A stretch of 64,000 nucleotides of DNA. Origin: Chrysopilus asiliformis. Its lineage: Eukaryota > Arthropoda > Insecta > Diptera > Rhagionidae. Numbering within the stretch: position 1 is the stretch's first letter; every line of letters begins with the position of its first letter. The stretch spans positions 62,713,244-62,777,243 of the forward strand of contig OZ035961.1 of NCBI GenBank assembly GCA_964034945.1. Direction: 5' to 3'. The notes below the pieces were generated by a model, which saw only the letters and a list, made by a program, of their open reading frames with translations, was not told the DNA's origin and did no database searches. Of the stretch, positions 19,291 to 30,863 are shown piece after piece. The position numbers and the translations under genes are program-made.

Positions 19291-22200
19291 TTATTGATAT
19301 AATTTCCTTAATCGATTTTTGTGTATTTTAGTAATGTTATTTGTTTTGTCTTTTACTGTGCAATTTGTTTTATCAATTGAAATTATTGTACAGTGTGACC
19401 TCGTTAGTTCGGATCAATTAAAACGGAGGTGATCCATACTATCGAAATATCCGGATTACCGAAGAACTTTTTCAGTTACGAAATATGGGAGTCTACATCC
19501 AAGAAATATATTTTATTGTTGAAGACAAGATATCATAAAAAAACAAAACTGTTTATTAAAAAAAACTCAGTAATATTAGTTTGTTTTACAGTTTTTTTAA
19601 TTTGTAAAATGAGTGCAGACTTCCTTAATCTCCTTTTAGCAAGGGTGTCTTGTAATGCCGCTTGAATTTCTTCCGCCCATTGTAGACATACACTGAAACT
19701 GTTGATGACGACTCCATGTTTAATACTGCCTCTCATTTCAACCACTTCAAGACCTTACTATTTTCCGTTACACACGTCTTCTAGAGGCAGCAAGTTTTCA
19801 TTTCCATTGATCCATTCCTCGATTTATACTTCTGTTAATTGATCCTCTGTTCTTTTTGACGTCCGATATGGTTGAAGTTTCTACTTGGAATTCTCTAGCT
19901 AATGCCTTACCACTATCTCCCCTGCCCAGTTTCCAAAATGGTGTTTTTCTCGACCAGAGACAATGTTTTATGTGATCTTTCGGTGGCATTTTAAAATACT
20001 TCGAAATCACAGGAATAACCAAATGCAATGCCAGAGACAGGGATGACAGATGCCTACCGAAGAATCACCCTGTGGGCTCAAAATAGCTTTAAAATGGGGT
20101 GTGAAACCCCCTGTATATTTCCTTGGCCAGAAATACCTACAAAATTACTGTCATTCTGTGAATCCGGATTACCAAAATAGTTCAAATCCGGATTACAATA
20201 TGCATAATGCAATGAATTAGCTTGTCCGAATTATTGAATAATTCGGATTACTGGAGGTCCGGACTAACAAGGTTGCACTGTATATGGTCCAGTCAATAAT
20301 GGATCCAATTTTCTTCTGTTTTCATTTGATATTAATACTGTGTCGCCTATATTTAATTTTAATGGATTTGCACAGAGGTCGTTTTGAATCTTTTGTTTTA
20401 CCTTTGCCTTTTCCAACAATTCTTTAGCTTTTACTAGTGTTTTTTGTAATTTGAATTATAGTTCGTTACTATATAAGTCGTGGTCGTAAATAAGGTCGAG
20501 TTTTCGATTACTGAGTTCCATAGGTACGCTTGTCTTTTTACCAAAAATTAGTTCAAATGGAGTATATCCATGCACTGAGTTTGGAGATGTGTTGTATGCA
20601 AAGCTGTAGTATTGTATCCATTCGTCCCAGTCATCTTTATTGGTATTAACAAATGATCGTAGGTATTCATTGAGGCATTTGTGATTTCTTTCTTATGCAC
20701 CAATTGTTTCTGGGTGTGCTGCTGTAGCGAAAAGATGTTCGATTTTTAGGACTTTACATATTTCAGAAAAAACTTGATTTTTGTATTCTGTTCCCAAGTC
20801 TGTTTTAATTTTATTCATTGGTACGTAAATCAAAATAAAGCCTTGAACTACAGCTCTTGCTACAGTAGCTGCCTCTTTGTTTGGTATTGGGATTGTTATT
20901 ACATACTTAGTTAAATCGCACTGAATTGTAACTGCATATCTATTGCCATTGGTGGTTTTCGTGAATGGACCAACAGTATCTATTGATACAATATCAAATG
21001 CTTGTGCAGGTGTTGTTGTTATCTCGAAAAACTCTTTGTGGTGCCTCTGGTGTTTATTTTTGGCACATATTTCAAATTTTTGTACAAATTTAGCAATGAA
21101 TTTCTTCATGTTTTTCCATTTAAAAATTTCTTTTAATTTCTTGTACATCTTACTTTGTCCAACGTGTCCTGCTGTTGGTATATTATGATTCATTTTTAGT
21201 ATTTTATCGATTTCTTCTTTGTCATTGATTATAGTACGAGGTTTATATATTTGGATATCCATTTTTTTTAATGTTTTATTGGCTAACCTTTTAAATAGAG
21301 TTGCCGGTATGATTGTAAACAATGTATTGTCGGCCGACATCCTCAGAGTCTTGATCTGAAGATTTTCATACAAATACGATTCTAGTTCTATGATTTCCCG
21401 TTCTAGTGCTGGTTCTATGAACTGAATTTCTTTAATATTTATTAAGCGCTTGTAAATTATTTTATTTTTATTTAATACCTCGATTTTTATTATGATATTT
21501 GTGTTAATTTCTCTCGAGATTTCAAAATTTAATTCCGGTAGATATGCTACTTTACTTGGTGAAAGTATTTCATAGACGTGTAGTTGATCAGTCTCCACAA
21601 TCGTATGTGATTTAGTAGCTTGTGTTTGTTCAGTTTGGTTTTTATTTTTGTTCATGGACCTGGTTTGCATTTTAAGAACATTAACATTTTTCAAGTCGTT
21701 ACTGTCGATTACTATTCTTGATAGTGCATCAGGTCCTATATTATCTTTTCCTTTTACATATTGCACTTCAAAATCAAATTCCTCTAAATCTAGACGCATT
21801 CTAGTTAATTTTGAAGACGGGTTTTTCATTCCAAAGAGATAGATTAGTGGCCTATGGTCTGTTTTTATTGTAAACTTTCTTCCATAGACATATGGTCTGA
21901 AATGTAATATTGCCCAATGTATCGCTGTTAATTCTTTTTCTATTGTTGATTTATTTTTTTCACCTTTGTTAAATGTTTTACTGGCGTAGGCAATTAGTAA
22001 ATCTACTTCGTTTACCTTTTGTGAGAGTATTGCCCCGCATGCATCATTTGATGCGTCTGTAGATATTATAAATGGTTTAGAGAAATCTGGATGTTGCAAG
22101 ATTGGAGGTGACATTAATATTGATTTAAGCTTTTTAAATGAATAATCTTGTTGTTCTGTCCATTCAAATTTAGTATTTTTACGTAACAATTGATTTAATG

Positions 22201-22410
22201 GGATTGCCACTTCTGCTTTCTAGTCGTTGCTGTTGGTTTTTTCTGCTGTCTCTTTTTATATTCCTCAATGGTCAGCTTTTTCGGTCCCGCACTGTGGTCA
22301 CTTGCATTTACTTGTGATGACGTTGGTTTCTTGCTCGGGACGTTGGCTTCGAATAATTCAAATAACTGTTTAAATTTCTCGGTGATGTCTTCCTTCCAGC
22401 CCGTTGACAT
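19291..22410 (-). pseudogene. Ty3/gypsy gag-pol remnant (RNase H, integrase)
   Basis: Starts at 22410 with a gag-like N-terminus (MSTGWKEDITEKFKQLFELF); within 216 nt it runs into the end of RT, so protease and most RT are deleted. RNase H follows (ISTDASNDACGAILSQ, TDHRPLIYLF), then integrase: the zinc finger has HNIPTAGH but FVQKFEICAKNK where Cys-x-x-Cys is expected, DIVSIDTVGPF and KTDLGTEYKN give two catalytic Asp. A stop at 20693 separates the Glu-containing helix (ERNHKCLNEYLRS). The C-terminal part reads to GPY, is cut by the Tigger insertion, and resumes TIISIDKTNCTVKDK to a stop at 19291. Host frame is continuous across the Tigger when it is removed. Confidence 0.85.
19391..20280 (-). 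mobile_element. Tigger/pogo element with transposase remnant
   Basis: Ends pair CAGTGTGACCTCGTTAGTTC with CAGTGCAACCTTGTTAGTCC, flanked by TA (19389-19390, 20281-20282). 890 bp, about half of a full element. On the minus strand a CENP-B-type helix-turn-helix is readable (GRGDSGKALAREFQVETST, near 19900) after a frameshift, and a C-terminal piece at 19533-19745. The DDE catalytic core is missing. Confidence 0.8.
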
Positions 22411-22464
22411 TACTCCAGTGAGTTACTCCAAGTGTCTAGTTAAAAAAATTTTTCTCCTGTCTAG

Positions 22465-22479
22465 CTGTCACGGTCGCCA
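22465..22479 (-). promoter_or_regulatory. Primer-binding site, tRNA-Arg type
   Basis: On the minus strand TGGCGACCGTGACAG follows the LTR end directly. It begins TGG, as primer-binding sites complementary to a tRNA 3' CCA do, and matches what I recall for 412/mdg1 elements. Confidence 0.75.
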
Positions 22480-22841
22480 TGTAGTGAATTTAATGTCAGC
22501 GCAGCAAAGAGGCGGTGGAATAATGTTGGGAGCAGCAAATATGCCTTAACTCCTTTACGAAGTAGCTACTAGCTTATCTTCGCGGTCGATGGGAGCAGCG
22601 ATATATCGCCTTAACTCCAGGTCCAAATAAAACAAATTACTTTGTGATACTGAAGACTATGTTTATTGAACTCGCTTTCTTTTATATCATTTTTAAGCTT
22701 ACTTAGCTAAAGTTTATAATTATTGATTAATATCTACTTTTGCTGATTCACATCAATTTGTTTATGTATTTTATAGTAGCAGAGTGCATTGACACACGTG
22801 CTACTTCATAAATTGATGTGAATCATTGTTTTGATTTCCAA
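22480..22841 (-). repeat. 5' LTR, truncated at outer edge
   Basis: Matches the reassembled 3' LTR from TGTAGTGAATTT to GTTTTGATTTC, then diverges; the last 35 bp or so and any target duplication are missing. This uninterrupted copy is the empty-site reference for the Helentron insertion. Confidence 0.85.
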
Positions 22842-23066
22842 GCAAGTCATTTTGACTGCTTTTTAATTTCAATCAGAAAAACAATTATGTATATAATGAC
22901 ACAATTTGTTAGAATTTTGTGACTTTTTGTACAATATATAAATGCGTTTATTAATAATTGTAGTTACCTCCCCCCTCCTTCATTTCCGGTATATATATAT
23001 GTGTTATACTTATATTTCCAAAAGTAGTCATTTTGACTGCTTGACTTCCTTGGACAATCTAGTGTT
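22842..23066. other. Unassigned sequence between LTR and repeat X
   Basis: Contains two copies of AGTCATTTTGACTGCTT (near 22847 and 23023) about 175 bp apart and a short ATATATAT run. No coding. It may be what remains after the LTR edge was lost. Confidence 0.3.
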
Positions 23067-23340
23067 AATATTTTTTGGTTTTTGGTTTTTTTTTGTTATT
23101 TGTTAACTAATTCAAGCTTTTTTGGAAATCCTCCTTGGTTTTGGTGAAAGTTGAAATTTTTAGTTTAATGGCAGATTTTCAAAATTTCAAATGAAAGGCG
23201 GAAACTGAAAATGACCTCCGATCGAGCTAAAATTTTCCAAATTTCATTTTTACATATATTCACATCTTTTCCATACCCCCGCTGTTCACATTGCCACATT
23301 TATTTTTTTTGTTCGAGCCGCTATCCACCCTATTGTATAA
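23067..23340 (-). repeat. Repeat X, inverted arm
   Basis: Reverse complement shares ATAGGGTGGAT, CTCGATCGGAGGTCATTTTC and the end TAACACTAGATTG with 9058-9410, but diverges elsewhere. The two arms face each other across the retrotransposon. Confidence 0.6.
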
Positions 23341-23528
23341 AAAGCAAGTTTTTATTAAAAAATGTAGGTACTGAAGGGGAAAAAAAGTCTGAGCGTTTTG
23401 TATCAAAAACCAAAGGAAGACATAAAAATTAAAATACATATTTTATGGTTTATACTTTTATTTTACTTTTAAATTTGTTTTTTTAGCACAAAATGTATTT
23501 CAAACATAAATAACAACACAGAGTTAAA

Positions 23529-23534
23529 TTTATT
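23529..23534 (-). terminator. Poly(A) signal AATAAA of the LRR gene
   Basis: AATAAA on the minus strand, about 25 nt after the stop codon at 23559. Its position supports a genuine 3' end. Confidence 0.65.
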
Positions 23535-23558
23535 TGATAGCGAAATGTACATTCTATG

Positions 23559-24025
23559 TTAAGAAGATAAATGCTTTTTGGCACATTTTTCACTACAAAA
23601 ATTGCAATCGGCGTAAATAACACGATCACGGCTAAATACCAAATCCTTAATATTATCAAAATACATAATTATAGCTCGTTCGGAGACATCTCCACTGAAA
23701 GAAAGATGTCCACAAATACACAAAGGTGTTTCAGTTAATATATCAACTAAAATCGATGGCAACAGTGAAGATGAATATAGAATCCTAAAAATAAAAATTA
23801 ATTAAGGTTTAACATTAGCTAAATGAAATATACTTTTTATGAAAAACAACACCAGCAGCAATTTGCCATAAGTTAGCAACGGTGAATTCATTCTTTCGCG
23901 GATTTAATACATCTTTTATAATAATTGGTAAAAAATTATTATCCCAAATATCAAGAACATCAAGTCGTAATTGATTAATAGTGTTTGGTAAGGACTGCAG
24001 TTGATTTGATGATAAATGAAGATAT
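23559..24025 (-). CDS. Leucine-rich-repeat protein, last two exons (LRR1-like)
   Basis: Exon 24025-23834 has an acceptor TGTGTTCTAG and encodes YLHLSSNQLQSLPNTINQ, then LDVLDIWDNNF (two leucine-rich-repeat strands) and NEFTVANLWQIAAGVVFHKK. A 49-bp intron (23833-23785, GTATAT...TTTTTAG) joins it in frame to exon 23784-23559: SLLPSILVDILTETPLCICG, then a Cys-rich end CNFCSEKCAKKHLSS and stop. The order LRR, LW-LA helix, LP-LV-L, CxCG and final Cys pair resembles the C-terminus of LRR1, the CUL2 ubiquitin-ligase substrate receptor; that identity is from memory of the family. Upstream exons are not visible nearby; 24.0-24.6 kb is non-coding and everything to the right is repeats, so they lie far away or are lost. 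No stop or frameshift occurs in the part seen. Confidence 0.6.
23785..23833 (-). other. 49-bp intron of the LRR gene
   Basis: GT at the 5' side, TTTTTATTTTTAG at the 3' side, pyrimidine-rich before AG. Removing it restores the codon AAG and one open frame. The size is usual for short fly introns. Confidence 0.7.
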
Positions 24026-24441
24026 CTAGAACACAGATATGTATTGAATTTTCATTTTCTGTAAAACCAAACAAAACATTAGGACTTTATCAATTAAATA
24101 GTTAAAACCGCATTAAAATTCGTTACGGATTTGTAAAACATCGGACTCTGAACACAGGTCGAAGAAGTTGAAAAATACGGTGAGATTATATCTTTCTTAC
24201 ATAATTAAACCCCATATGATAAAAGATTGGGTGTTATATTGAAATACATCTATATATAAGATAAATATTTGGTTTATACCAAACATAAAAAAAAAACAAT
24301 TTTAATTTTACTTTATTCACTTTATTATAATCACTAAATTACAATCCAGTCGTTCTGACTCTAACTTTTAAATTAAACTAAGAATTCTTATGATAACTTA
24401 TTTTACCTGTTCAACGGTCATCTGATCTATTTGTTTCGATT
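24026..24441. other. AT-rich intergenic or intronic sequence
   Basis: No coding and no recognised repeat. If the LRR gene continues to the right this is intron. Confidence 0.3.
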
Positions 24442-24579
24442 AATGCAACGTTTGCGTCTTTTGAATTCGCGTTTTCCAAAGTCTGGGAATATTTTAAGGA
24501 ATGAAACGTTTGCGTCTTTTGAATTCGCGTTTTCCAAAGTCTGGGAATATTTTAAGGAATGCTACGTTTGCGTCTTTTG
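24442..24579. repeat. 58-bp tandem duplication, 2.4 copies
   Basis: Units start AATGCAACGTTTGCG (24442), AATGAAACGTTTGCG (24500) and AATGCTACGTTTGCG (24558). The third is cut off by the family B array. The copies differ only at the base or two after AATG. Confidence 0.9.
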
Positions 24580-26305
24580 CTGATCACTAATCCGGTATTA
24601 GATTTTCAAAATTCGAAACGGAAGGTCCTGTAAGGATAATGAAAATATCCTTTTTCCCATTTTTCCCCGGAAAAATTTGCATTATAGGGTTTTTGGGGTC
24701 GCTGATCACGAATCCGGTATTAGATTTTCAAAATTCAAAACGGAAGGTCCTGTAAGGATAACGCAAATATCCTTTTTCCCATTTTTCTCCGGAAAAATCA
24801 CCATTATGGGGTTTTTGGGGTCGCTGATCACGAATCCGGTGTTGGAATTTCAAAATTTGAAACGGAAGGTCCTGTAAGGATAACGCAAATATCCTTTTTC
24901 CCATTTTTCTCCGGAAAAATTGCCATTATGGGGTTTTTGGGGTCGCTGATCACGAATCCGGTATTAGATTTTCAAAATTCGAAACGGAAGGTCCTGTAAG
25001 GATAATGAAAATATCCTTTTTCCCATTTTGCCCCGGAAAAAATTGCATTATGGGGTTTTTTGGGGTCGCTGATCACAGCTCTGCTGTTGGAATTTTAAAA
25101 TTCGAAACGGAAGGTCCTGTAAGGATAACGTAAATACCCCTTTTCCCGTTTTTCCTGGGAAAAATCGGCCTTAGGGGGTTTCCGTGGTCGCTGATTACGA
25201 ATCCGGTGTTGGAATTTCAAAATTCTAACCGAGAAGTCCTGTAAGGATAACGCAAATGTCCTTTTTTCCCATTTTTCCCCGGAAAATTTGGCACTATAGG
25301 GTTATTGGGGTCGCTGATCACGGCTCTGCTGTTGGAATTTTAAAATTCGAAACGGAAGGTCCTGTAAGGATAACTCAAATATCCTTTTTCTAATTTTTTC
25401 TCCGAAAAACTGGCTTTCAGGTGTTTCCGTGATCGCTGATCACGAGTTGGTTGTTAGAATTTGAAAATTCTAAACTGAAAATCCTGTAAGGATAACGGAA
25501 ATATCCTTTTTCCCATTTTTTCCCGGGAAAATTGGCTTTATAGGGTATTTGGGGTCGCTAATTAAGAATCTGGTGTTGGAATTTCAAAATTCGGAACAGA
25601 AGGTCCTGTAAGGTAACGCAAATATCCTTTTTCCCATTTTTCCCCGGAAAAGTTTGCATTATGGGGTTTTTGGGATCGCTGATCACGAATCCGGTATTAG
25701 ATTTTCAAAATTCGAAACGAAAGGTCCTTTAAGGATAAATATCCTTTTCCCGTTTTTCCCCGGAAAAAATGGCATTATGGGGTTTTTGGGGTCGTTGATC
25801 ACGAATCCGGTATTAGATTTTCAAAATTCGAAACGGAAGGTCCTGTAAGGATAACGCAAATATCCTTTTTCCCATTTTTCCCCGGAAAAATTGGCATTAT
25901 AGTTTTAGGGGTCGCTGATCACGAATCCGGTATTAGATTTTCAAAATTCGAAACGGAAGGTCCTGTAAGGATAACACAAATCTCCTTTTTCCAAATTTTC
26001 CCCGGAAAAATTAGCATTATGGGGTTTTTGGGGTCGCTGATCACGAATCCGGTATCAGATTTTCAAAATTCGAAATGGAAGGTCCTGTAAGGATAACACA
26101 AATGTCCTTTTTCCAATTTTTCTCGCAAAAACTGGATTTGGAAGGTTTTCAGGGTTGCTTATCACGAATCTGGTGTTGGAATTTCATAATTCGAAACGTA
26201 AGGTCCTGTAACCTTTTTTCCAAAAACTTTTTAAGTTATTTATTTTTTTTTGGCATTCTAAAATTTATACAAAAAACTTTTAGCTGCCAACGAAGGGTCT
26301 GCTAG
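24580..26305 (+). mobile_element. Family B Helitron, 122-bp array, head missing
   Basis: About 13 units of roughly 122 bp (key blocks GGTCCTGTAAGGATAACGCA, TCGCTGATCACGAATCCGG), more diverged towards the right, then the tail ACAAAAAACTTTTAGCTGCC and GTCTGCTAG followed by T. No family head is present on the left. Open frames here are satellite readings, not genes. Confidence 0.85.
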
Positions 26306-27660
26306 TAATACATAAATACTCAAAACTCGAGATCGGCATTTTTACAAAAATTAAATTCTCACCCTGATTCCCACTTAGAGATTGACTCGCAATAAATATT
26401 ATCAGCAACGTGCATGTGTAAAAATACAAAATATAATTTTAATCGGATGTATTTTGACACCGATCAAATGGTCTTGCATTTGAAGACGAATTTCTAGTCA
26501 TATTTTAACACATAATCAGTTCGTTTTCTTGTGGTGCACATTTTAACACTAAATTTCTCTTATCATTTATGTATTGGCTTAAAAAATTTGCACAGCTTAA
26601 CAGGTATTTTGGTCTAACATTAAAATTCAGCCTACCTACAGACAAAAAAATCTGGAGATAAACACTGGTAACCCCGACGTGATATTTTACATACGGTTAT
26701 CAATGCTGACGGTAGTTGGCATGTGTTGAGGACGAACTACAAGCATTATTTAGAGCAACACTAGTCGAGAAACGTCAAACGTTGGACGTTTTTGCACTTT
26801 ATTTGCGTTTAACACTTTAATCCGATTTCAAAATGACACGAGGGTATTACTTTCATGCCCTTCTTTCACAAAAACCATTTTTAAAATGCGTACAGTTTTT
26901 CTAAGTACCACTTTGGAAAACCCGATTTCACTTTTCGCCGATTTCATCAGAATTTTTTGACGTTTCATCAGAATTTTTTGAAAAATACTCTTTTTAGAGA
27001 GCACGACGAAGTATGTTGAGGTTGAGTGAAAGCTTTTACTCTTGATTGTTTCTCTTCTCTATTTGGGTTGTTTTGGCTCTGGAAATTCATTTTACTTGAT
27101 TGTTTCTCTTGATTGCCCAGTGTTTCCTTTAATTTCTGTATACGAGTTGTGTGATCAGGCGGATTGTGTTTAAGATTTTAGTGAAATTGCTTTGTTGTTT
27201 TTATCGTGTAATTTTATTTTATTTTGTTTTTCATCTATGGGCGTTTTCATGAATGCAAGTTCTGCAAATAACACAAAAGATTTTGATAATAATAAACCCA
27301 GTTATATGTTATTCGTTTAGTTAGTTTACTTTCGCAAATTACTGAACAACTAAAATGTTTTGTGCAATTCGCGCAACTTCCGAGTATATTTATGAAAATG
27401 CCCTATAACATTTTAGAATTAAACATTTGTTCGTTGTGTTGCAAATGAAATTTGATTTTTAGGTACAAGATGCCGAAATTCACCAAACGGAAAGGCATAT
27501 CCCGCAATGGGCACCTTATACGCTCAATATATTGAACAATATTTTGGTTGTGTTCAATATATTGAACGTGTAAGGGCTATATTGAAGCAAAAATATTGAA
27601 CGTGTAAGGCAGGTCTAAACGTAACATTACGGTAAATCAAATTGTTTCTTTAGTTTCCTT
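26306..27660. other. 1.35 kb without recognisable genes
   Basis: AT-rich. Short inverted words occur (AAACGTCAAACGTTGGACGTTT near 26778 region is the clearest) and an AATATATTGAAC repeat near 27520-27605. No ORF or element could be assigned. Confidence 0.3.
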
Positions 27661-27750
27661 TTCACTAAAATTTCTTACTTAAATATTTATTGGCGATCGT
27701 TGTAGGCGGATTCACGTCTTCTGGCCGTCTCTACAAGACAGACACCTTGC
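27661..27750 (+). repeat. Repeat C, copy 2
   Basis: Matches 5386-5460, with ATTTATTGGCGATCG and CTACAAGACAG variants. No HINE is attached to this copy. An open frame enters it on the minus strand from 27884. Confidence 0.6.
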
Positions 27751-28049
27751 GTTTTCCTAAGATTTGGGATTGTGAAGTTGGCAGCAGAACTTTGCAATTT
27801 CATAATTGATAGCAGCAGTTCAATTTTTGAGGTGATCGCGGGTAATTTTGATTTTATAGGTGGGTAATTTTGAAACATTTGCATGAAATAATAAAATTTG
27901 CTATTAGAAATATTAATAAAATTTGCTATTAGATTTCCGAAATCAAGAATTTGTATTATTGGGAAAAAAATTTATTATTGGATAAAATTTCTATGGGAAA
28001 TGGTTGATTTCTTTCTTCTAATTTTTATATTCTAACTTTTTCTAATTTT

Positions 28050-29550
28050 TAAAGGATAAAAATATCCTTTTTCCCATTCTTCCCCGGAAAAAATGGCATT
28101 ATGGGGTTTTTGGGGTCGCTGATCACGAATCCGGTATTAGATTTTCAAAATTCGAAACGGAAGGTCCTGTAAGGATAACGGAAATATCCTTTTTCCCGTT
28201 TTTCCCGGGAAAAATCGGCATAAGGGGGTTTTTCGGGCCGTTGACCACGAATCCGGCGTTAGATTTTCAAAATTCGAAACTGAAGGTCCTGTCAGAATAA
28301 CGCAAATATCCTTTTTCCAAAATTTCCTCGGGAAAATTGGTATTATGGAGGTTCTGGGGTCGCTGATCGTGAATCCGGTGTTAGAGTTTTAAAATTCTAA
28401 ACGGAAGGTCCTTCAAAGATAACGCAAATATCCTTTTTTCCAATTTTTCTTGCGAAAACTGGCTTTAGGAGGTTTTCCGGGTTGCTTATCACGAATCTGG
28501 CGCTTTATCATGTATCTCGAATCGAAAATCAAATCGACTCGAACACCGCACTCGAAAACGGATTTCATTGGTACCATGTAAAACTTTCGTTTCGAGTAAA
28601 ATGTACTGCCATAAATTAATCGAAAACGAGGAACCTGCTGGTAGCTTGATAAATTCGTGCTTATATTTAGCTGTCAATATTAGCTATACGATTTCAAATT
28701 GTTTACTTATTTTTCCGTTTTTTTTTTGTTGTTGAAAAAATAATAAGTGTCGGGCATTTTCAAGTGTCGGGATATCAGTGATGAAAGTGATGACGGCGTT
28801 TCCAGTCCAGGGATTATCAGAAAATATGTACGGGATAAAAGTGATGCGTTAGCGTTGCCTCCAAAATGGTAAAATGGAGTTATAGGATGTGTTGATGGAA
28901 CACACATCAACATTATTGGACCAAAAGAAAACGAACATTTATATTTCATTTATATTTAGTATTTAAAATCCACTTAAATGAAATAAAAAAACATTAAAAC
29001 TACTCGTATTTCGTTTTCGAGTTTCAAATCCGACGACTGCAACCTATTCGAGTGAATTTCCGAAAATCAATGACAAAAATCGAGTTAGCTGATACCGTTT
29101 CAGAATTTTCCGTACATTTCACTTTCGATTCGAGTTCCCTGATAAGGCCCCTAGTGTTAGAGTTTCAACATTCGAAACGGGAGGTCCTGTAAGGATAACG
29201 AAAATATCCTTTTTCTCATTCTTTCCCGGAAAAATTAGCATTATGGGGTTTTTAGGGTCGCTGATTATGAATCCGGCGTTTCAGTTTCAATAACTCTAAC
29301 GAAAGGTTAGAGTGTGTGGTCCTGTAAGGATAACGCAAATGTGTCGTTTTTCCAATTTTTCTCGCAAAAACTGGCTTTGGGAGGTTTTCAGGGTTGCTTA
29401 TCACGAATCTGGTGTTGAAATTTCAAAATTCGAAACGGAAGGTCCTGTAAAGATAACATTTCTTCCCAAAAATTTTTAAATTATTTATGGTTTTTTGGCA
29501 TTCTAAAATTTATATAAAAAACTTTAAGCTGGCAACGTTGGGTCTCCTAG
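28050..29550 (+). mobile_element. Family B Helitron array split by a Harbinger element
   Basis: Diverged 122-bp units at 28050-28499 and 29154-29450, then the family tail ending GGTCTCCTAG at 29550, followed by T. The head is not recognisable. Confidence 0.75.
28500..29150 (+). mobile_element. PIF/Harbinger-type element, internally deleted
   Basis: Imperfect TIRs share TTATCA and CTCGAATCGAAA. CTG on the left and CTA on the right may be the 3-bp target duplication. Inside, the plus strand reads GVIGCVDGTHINIIGPKENE near 28880, the hallmark Asp motif of the HARBI1/DDE_4 transposase. The rest of the transposase is deleted. Confidence 0.75.
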
Positions 29551-29779
29551 TAAATTATAAAGGAGCAAAAAAAATCCATTATACAGTACACTCGCGATTA
29601 TATGTACAGGAAATTTTGGTCATATAACAGAGTATTTATTCTCAAATAGTCTAGTTTATCCTTATATGCTTACGCATCCTTGGACAATTTTTATGTGGCA
29701 AATTTAAGAAATATTAAGAGGTATTCATGCGGTCAAATTAGAAATGCTTGATTGCATACTAAAATGTGGCCTTTAGGCA
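29551..29779. other. Short unassigned spacer
   Basis: No coding or repeat recognised. Confidence 0.3.
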
Positions 29780-29787
29780 GTCGCCAT

Positions 29788-30855
29788 TAGGGCCTCTCAT
29801 TTCCCGTAGAAATTGAAATCCCGGGATTCCGGGACAAAAATATTCAAAATCCCGGGATCCCGGGATTCGCTAACAAGCAAGAATATATCCAATTAGATGG
29901 GAGAAAAATGTGTAAAATCAAAACAATACAAAAAAAATGCGTTATTGATATACCCGTATGGTATATAAATATACCAAAGGGTATACTAACTTTACCTTAC
30001 CGTTTGTAACGCCAAGATCCCGTCATCACACACAAAAATGAATTACACCAGTGTGTTAGGAATGACAAAAGATTTTGATTTCCGCATGTCCGTCGTCTGT
30101 CCGTCCGTCTGTCTGTGGCGCGGATTACGGGCGCACGGATTAAGCTAGAGCCTTGAAATTTTGCGCAGATCCGTTTTTCGTAAAATGTAAGGCCAAGTTC
30201 GTTAATAGGCAAAATTGGACCATTAGGGGGTTACCCCCCATACGAACGAAGACGTTTTTTGCGAATATCTCAAAAACGGTACATCTTATCAAAAAAGTGC
30301 AAGAACAAAAGTTATTTAGGATATGATTCTACATAAAACTCCCATACATTAAAATACGACTGGAATAAATTTTAAAAAATCTTTTTGGAAAATTTGACTT
30401 CAAAGTGGAATTTTGATACAACTGTTCGCCGTTCACTTAAATCACCATACGGGTTTTCAATAATTGCCAGATCTGCAATTATAGCTTTTGTTATGTTTTT
30501 AATTACAAAAACTTAAATACAAAATAATTCATTGATACAAACCAAAACTACAAAATATTGGTAACTTGATCTATTTTGACTTTTTCTAATTTTAAAATAT
30601 TGGTAACTGGAGTACCATCTATATTATATTTTCCTAATTTTGAACGAAATTCGTTACTAGAGGGAAAAAGAAGTAAAAATTACGCAAATTTCGTGTTACA
30701 ATATTTTTAATATCGTTAAAAACAGTAAAAAAAATGTTAATAAGAAATAGCGGGATTCCCGGGAAATTTAATTGAAATCCCGGGATAACGGGATGATATT
30801 TTACCCCCGGGATCCCGGGAAAACGGGATCCCGGGATCCTGTTTGAGAAGCCCTA
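29788..30855. mobile_element. hAT-type element with nested HINE
   Basis: Perfect 8-bp target duplication GTCGCCAT at 29780-29787 and 30856-30863. Ends are TAGGGCCTCTCA and, inverted, TAGGGCTTCTCAAACAGG. Both ends are packed with CCCGGGATCCCGGG-type palindromes. Without the HINE the element is about 520 bp and non-coding. Confidence 0.88.
29950..30498 (+). mobile_element. HINE, near full length
   Basis: ATACCCGTATGG head, a short GTCC/GTCT tract near 30090-30115, 3' CACCATACGGGT, hairpin region and GTTATGTTT. The loop side of the hairpin is damaged (GCCAGATCTGCAAT). Confidence 0.9.
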
Positions 30856-30863
30856 GTCGCCAT

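Larger units (their letters stand above)
9411..22841 (-). mobile_element. mdg1/412-type LTR retrotransposon with nested insertions
   Basis: Minus-strand order: truncated 5' LTR (22841-22480), primer-binding site, gag start fused to pol remnant, polypurine tract, 3' LTR (19108-18837 continuing at 9561-9411). The 3' LTR is split by a Helentron and pol by a Tigger element. There is no env after pol and the primer-binding site matches the tRNA-Arg type, both features of the mdg1/412 group of Ty3/gypsy elements. The two LTRs differ by a 39-bp indel, so the element is not young. Confidence 0.8.

Noticed and set aside
22842..23066. Direct repeat AGTCATTTTGACTGCTT as retrotransposon target duplication
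   Set aside because: It is far longer than the 4-6 bp expected and not found at the left LTR edge.
24677..26305. Series of similar small ORFs (YRVFGVADHESGIRFSKFET and relatives) in several places
   Set aside because: They are translations of the 122-bp satellite. The period is not a multiple of 3, so frames rotate between units, and they occur in every array; no start or domain supports a protein.
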